Positions 12,274-14,040 of a DNA stretch of 14,040 nucleotides are shown piece after piece. A program made the position numbers and the translations under genes. Source of the stretch: Acidobacteriota bacterium (GTDB taxonomy: Bacteria > Acidobacteriota > Vicinamibacteria > Vicinamibacterales > Fen-181); NCBI GenBank assembly GCA_003157675.1, contig PMKG01000426.1, positions 694 to 14,733 on the forward strand, given 5' to 3'. Within the stretch, counting starts at the first letter, position 1; every line of letters starts with the position of its first letter. The notes beneath the pieces were generated by a model. The model was given only the letters and a program-made list of their open reading frames with translations, searched no databases and was not told where the DNA came from.

Positions 12274-12326
12274 CGTACTTCGCAAGATCGCAAGATGACT
12301 GGCAACTGACCACTAGCCACCGACTA
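12274..12326. repeat. Octamer pair plus iterated heptamers in the queF/Smr spacer
   Basis: Positions 12274-12296 are identical over 23 bases to 3435-3457, the centre and first two units of the octamer array in the other intergenic spacer. It is followed by ACTGGCA, ACTGACC, ACTAGCC, ACCGACT (12298-12325), four 7-base units that run into the queF stop codon. Confidence 0.75.
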
Positions 12327-12677
12327 CTACTCTTTCCTGTCGTACCTTGCGGTGACCACCGTCTTGATCCCTCCGCGCGGCGTGAAGTCGCCCGTCACGA
12401 CCATGCGCCGCGGCCGGCACACGGCGATGAGGTCGTCGAGGATCTCGTTGGTCACCTGCTCGTAGAAGATGCCGCGGTCCCTGAACCCGACCAGGTAGTA
12501 CTTGAGGGCCTTCAGCTCGATGCAGCGCTCGTCGGGCACGTAGGCGATCCGGATCTCGCCGAAATCGGGCAGGCCCGTCTTCGGGCACACCGAGGTAAAC
12601 TCGGGGCAGGAGATCTCGATCTCGTAGTCGCGCGACGGGTTCGGGTTGGGGAACGTCTCGATCTCGGGTGCAGGCAT
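12327..12677 (-). CDS. queF: NADPH-dependent 7-cyano-7-deazaguanine reductase
   Basis: QueF reduces the nitrile preQ0 to the amine preQ1 using NADPH, a step in making the tRNA wobble base queuosine. The 116-aa protein is a compact unimodular QueF. The active-site signature SCPEFTSVCPKTGLPDFGEI (23-42) supplies the thioimide-forming Cys31 and the acid Asp38. The QueF motif ELKALKYYLVGFRDRGIFYEQVTNEI (54-79) supplies the NADPH-binding and substrate Glu/Lys residues, followed by CRPRRMVVTGDFTPRGG (87-103). The other queuosine genes are not in the window, so it is an isolated core gene. It is divergent from the HU gene. A TAGAAT box lies 6 bases before the ATG with no clear -35, so the mRNA may be leaderless. 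Confidence 0.95.
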   Translation of the reverse strand: MPAPEIETFPNPNPSRDYEIEISCPEFTSVCPKTGLPDFGEIRIAYVPDERCIELKALKYYLVGFRDRGIFYEQVTNEILDDLIAVCRPRRMVVTGDFTPRGGIKTVVTARYDRKE

Positions 12678-12683
12678 CCCCCA

Positions 12684-12689
12684 ATTCTA
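12684..12689 (-). promoter_or_regulatory. Possible -10 box of queF, placed for a leaderless mRNA
   Basis: TAGAAT (minus strand, 12689-12684) matches the -10 consensus at 5 of 6 bases and ends 6 bases before the ATG, so transcription would start at or near the A of ATG. No convincing -35 is seen. A G-run lies between box and ATG and is too close to serve as a ribosome binding site. Confidence 0.3.
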
Positions 12690-12761
12690 GTCCGCATCCC
12701 GACGGATCGGCGCCGCCCGCCGGGACCGCGCGCGGAGGCGCGAGGACGCCCGGACCTGCGA

Positions 12762-12791
12762 TTGACAACGCCCGAAGCCACGAGCTAGGAT
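12762..12791 (+). promoter_or_regulatory. sigma70-type promoter of the HU gene
   Basis: TTGACA at 12762-12767 is a perfect -35. After an 18-base spacer TAGGAT at 12786-12791 matches the -10 at 4 of 6 bases. The start of transcription would be near 12798, leaving a leader of about 88 bases before the ATG at 12886. The strong -35 suits a highly expressed nucleoid protein. Confidence 0.6.
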
Positions 12792-12885
12792 ACGACGAAA
12801 ATTGGGCCTGTTTCCGCACGGACCGCTTGCGCGCGCGGTTGGTGCCGGTCGATATCTGAGCGCGCTCAACGTCAGGGGGACGCCG

Positions 12886-13185
12886 ATGGCTGACGCCCGC
12901 AGGATGGGCAAGTCCGAGCTCTTCGCGCACTTCGCGGATCGCTTCGAGATGAAGCGGACGCAGGCGCGTGACTTCTTCGACGAGCTGGCCGTGCTCGCCG
13001 AGAAGGAACTCAAGCGGGCCGGGGAGTTCGTGCTGCCCGGGATGGTGAAGCTGGTCGTCCAGAAGCGCAAGGCGCGGATGGGACGCAATCCCGCGACCGG
13101 CGAGGCGATCAAGATCCCGGCCAAGACCGTCGTGAAGGCCAAGATCGTCAAGCAGCTCAAGGACACGGTTCTTCCGCGCAAGTAG
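12886..13185 (+). CDS. HU-family DNA-binding protein
   Basis: A 99-aa nucleoid-associated protein of the HU/IHF family, which bends DNA as a dimer. GKSELFAHFADRFEMKRTQARDFFDELAVLAEKELKRAG (8-46) is the helical dimer part. FVLPGMVKLVVQKRKARMGRNPATGEAIKIPAKTVVKAKIVKQLKD (48-93) contains the beta-arm with the DNA-intercalating RNPATGE (67-73). The residues before position 8 (MADARRM) are a short extra N-terminus. The ATG at 12886 follows AGGGGG at 12874-12879 with 6-base spacing; the ATG at 12802 would add an unrelated segment within the leader. It has its own promoter. Its exact type (HU or IHF-like) cannot be told from sequence alone. Confidence 0.93.
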   Translation: MADARRMGKSELFAHFADRFEMKRTQARDFFDELAVLAEKELKRAGEFVLPGMVKLVVQKRKARMGRNPATGEAIKIPAKTVVKAKIVKQLKDTVLPRK

Positions 13186-13199
13186 CCGCAGTCCTTGCC

Positions 13200-13230
13200 G
13201 CCGTTCCCGCTGCCGGTTTGGGTGAACGGC
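13200..13230. terminator. Hairpin after the HU gene, weak terminator candidate
   Basis: GCCGTTC (13200-13206) and GAACGGC (13224-13230) form a perfect 7-bp stem with a 17-base loop, starting 14 bases after the HU stop. The HU gene and the sigma-54 regulator converge here. There is no T-tract, so function is doubtful. The rest of 13231-13341 shows nothing further. Confidence 0.3.
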
Positions 13231-13341
13231 GATTCAGCTTTCGGAGGTGGTGGGTCGGTCCGCAGGATGCCGGTTCAGAACGACTGGGCCAGCCTCCTGC
13301 CGACTGCCCGCCAGGGTTGTGCCTCCGCCGCCGTTTCCGCT

Positions 13342-14040
13342 TCAATTCCCTCTCAGCCGCTTCGCCAGGGGTCGGATCCCCAACCGGTCCATCTTGTGCT
13401 TCATGGTGCTGAGCGGGATTCCCAGGTGACGGGCCGTCCCCGTCACGTTCCACCCCGATCGCTCGAGCGCCCTCAGGATGAACGTGCGCTCGAACGTCTC
13501 GCAGGCGTGCGCGAGCAGCTTGCCGCTCCCGTCCGCCTGCTCCGGCTCCGGCACCGGGACCTGGAGCTCGACGGGGAGGTCCTCGTCGGTGAGCCACTCC
13601 TTGTCGGTGATGGCGACGAGGCGCTCGACGAGGTTCTCGAGTTCGCGGATGTTGCCCGGCCACCAGTAGGTCTGCAGGAGCGCCATGGCCGGCGGCGCGA
13701 CGCCCTGCACGTTCCGCCGGAAGCGCGTCGCATAACGGCGGACGAAGCAGGACACGAGATCCGGGATGTCCTCCACGCGCTCGCGCAGCGGCGGCATGCG
13801 GACCGGGATGACGTTCAACCGGTAGTAGAGGTCCTCGCGGAACCGCCCTTCCTTCACCGCCTTCTCGAGGTCGGAGTTGGTCGCGGCGATCAGGCGGAAG
13901 TCGGTGCGGATGGGCCGCGCCCCGCCCACGCGTTCGATCTCGTTCTCCTGCAGCGCCCGCAGCAGCTTGCCCTGGAGATCGATTCGGAGGTCGCCCACCT
14001 CGTCGAGGAACAGCGTGCCGCCGGCGGCCAGCTCGAACTT
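13342..14040 (-). CDS. sigma-54-dependent transcriptional activator (NtrC/Fis type), C-terminal part
   Basis: This is the C-terminal 232 aa of an enhancer-binding protein that remodels sigma-54 RNA polymerase by ATP hydrolysis. The reading frame is open to the right edge, so the receiver or other sensor domain, Walker A and GAFTGA loop lie outside. Visible parts, counted from the edge, are the Walker B FELAAGGTLFLDEVGDL (2-18), then RVGGARPIRTDFRLIAATN (37-55) with sensor I, EGRFREDLYYRLNVIPVRMPPLRER (64-88) with the Arg fingers, and WPGNIRELENLVERL (about 127-141) with sensor II. A Fis-type helix-turn-helix, RTFILRALERSGWNVTGTARHLGIPLSTMKHKMDRLGI, lies near the C-terminus. An internal GTG at 13998 is not the start. 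Convergent with HU. Confidence 0.95.
   Translation of the reverse strand, partial: KFELAAGGTLFLDEVGDLRIDLQGKLLRALQENEIERVGGARPIRTDFRLIAATNSDLEKAVKEGRFREDLYYRLNVIPVRMPPLRERVEDIPDLVSCFVRRYATRFRRNVQGVAPPAMALLQTYWWPGNIRELENLVERLVAITDKEWLTDEDLPVELQVPVPEPEQADGSGKLLAHACETFERTFILRALERSGWNVTGTARHLGIPLSTMKHKMDRLGIRPLAKRLRGN

Noticed and set aside
12678..12761. preQ1 riboswitch upstream of queF
   Set aside because: The upstream region shows no H-type pseudoknot pattern or A-rich tail of preQ1 riboswitches, and the candidate -10 lies too close to the ATG to leave room for one.

Overview
The window is high-GC DNA with dense genes, strong third-position G/C bias and many long shadow frames. The gene families fit a soil or sediment Acidobacteriota, possibly Vicinamibacteria: an S9 peptidase, an M19 dipeptidase, an ECF sigma/zinc anti-sigma/HEAT-repeat operon, a C_GCAxxG_C_C protein and NtrC-type regulators. 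The lineage is an inference from gene content and style, because no marker gene is present. No rRNA, tRNA, CRISPR array, transposase or integrase was seen.

Layout. (1) 1-3345, plus strand, housekeeping catabolism: the C-terminal half of an S9 prolyl-oligopeptidase-type peptidase, a low-specificity L-threonine aldolase (ltaE) and a secreted M19 dipeptidase. All three act on peptides or amino acids. (2) 3346-3483, a convergent spacer filled by head-to-head iterated octamers. (3) 3484-6614, minus strand: a three-gene operon of ECF sigma factor, zinc-finger anti-sigma factor and exported TPR/HEAT-repeat protein, with a candidate ECF-type promoter directly against the sigma start codon. (4) 6615-7087, gene-free, holding a heptamer array, four GTRG-footed REP-like hairpins and a ~100-nt foldback. 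(5) 7088-11925, an accessory block of small, mostly plus-strand genes: small membrane proteins, a C_GCAxxG_C_C protein, an isoprenylcysteine-methyltransferase-like membrane enzyme, a WapI-like protein and a VOC-fold protein. It also holds a minus-strand XRE regulator/membrane protein pair with a patterned operator region and at least two apparent gene remnants (DUF3303, YdeI/OmpD-type). (6) 11985-14040, core genes again: an Smr-domain protein, queF, an HU-family DNA-binding protein with a clear sigma70-type promoter, and the C-terminal part of a sigma-54-dependent activator running off the right edge.

The most interesting material is outside the named genes. REP-like hairpins with no linked RAYT transposase sit in the sigma operon's upstream spacer. 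A family of iterated 7- and 8-base arrays recurs between genes. Three ATGT-containing sites spaced exactly 21 bp apart lie over the promoter of the XRE/membrane pair. The small-gene block carries truncated gene starts. No complete, clearly new multi-gene system was found; the best candidates for new biology are the sigma/anti-sigma/HEAT operon and the XRE/membrane module.
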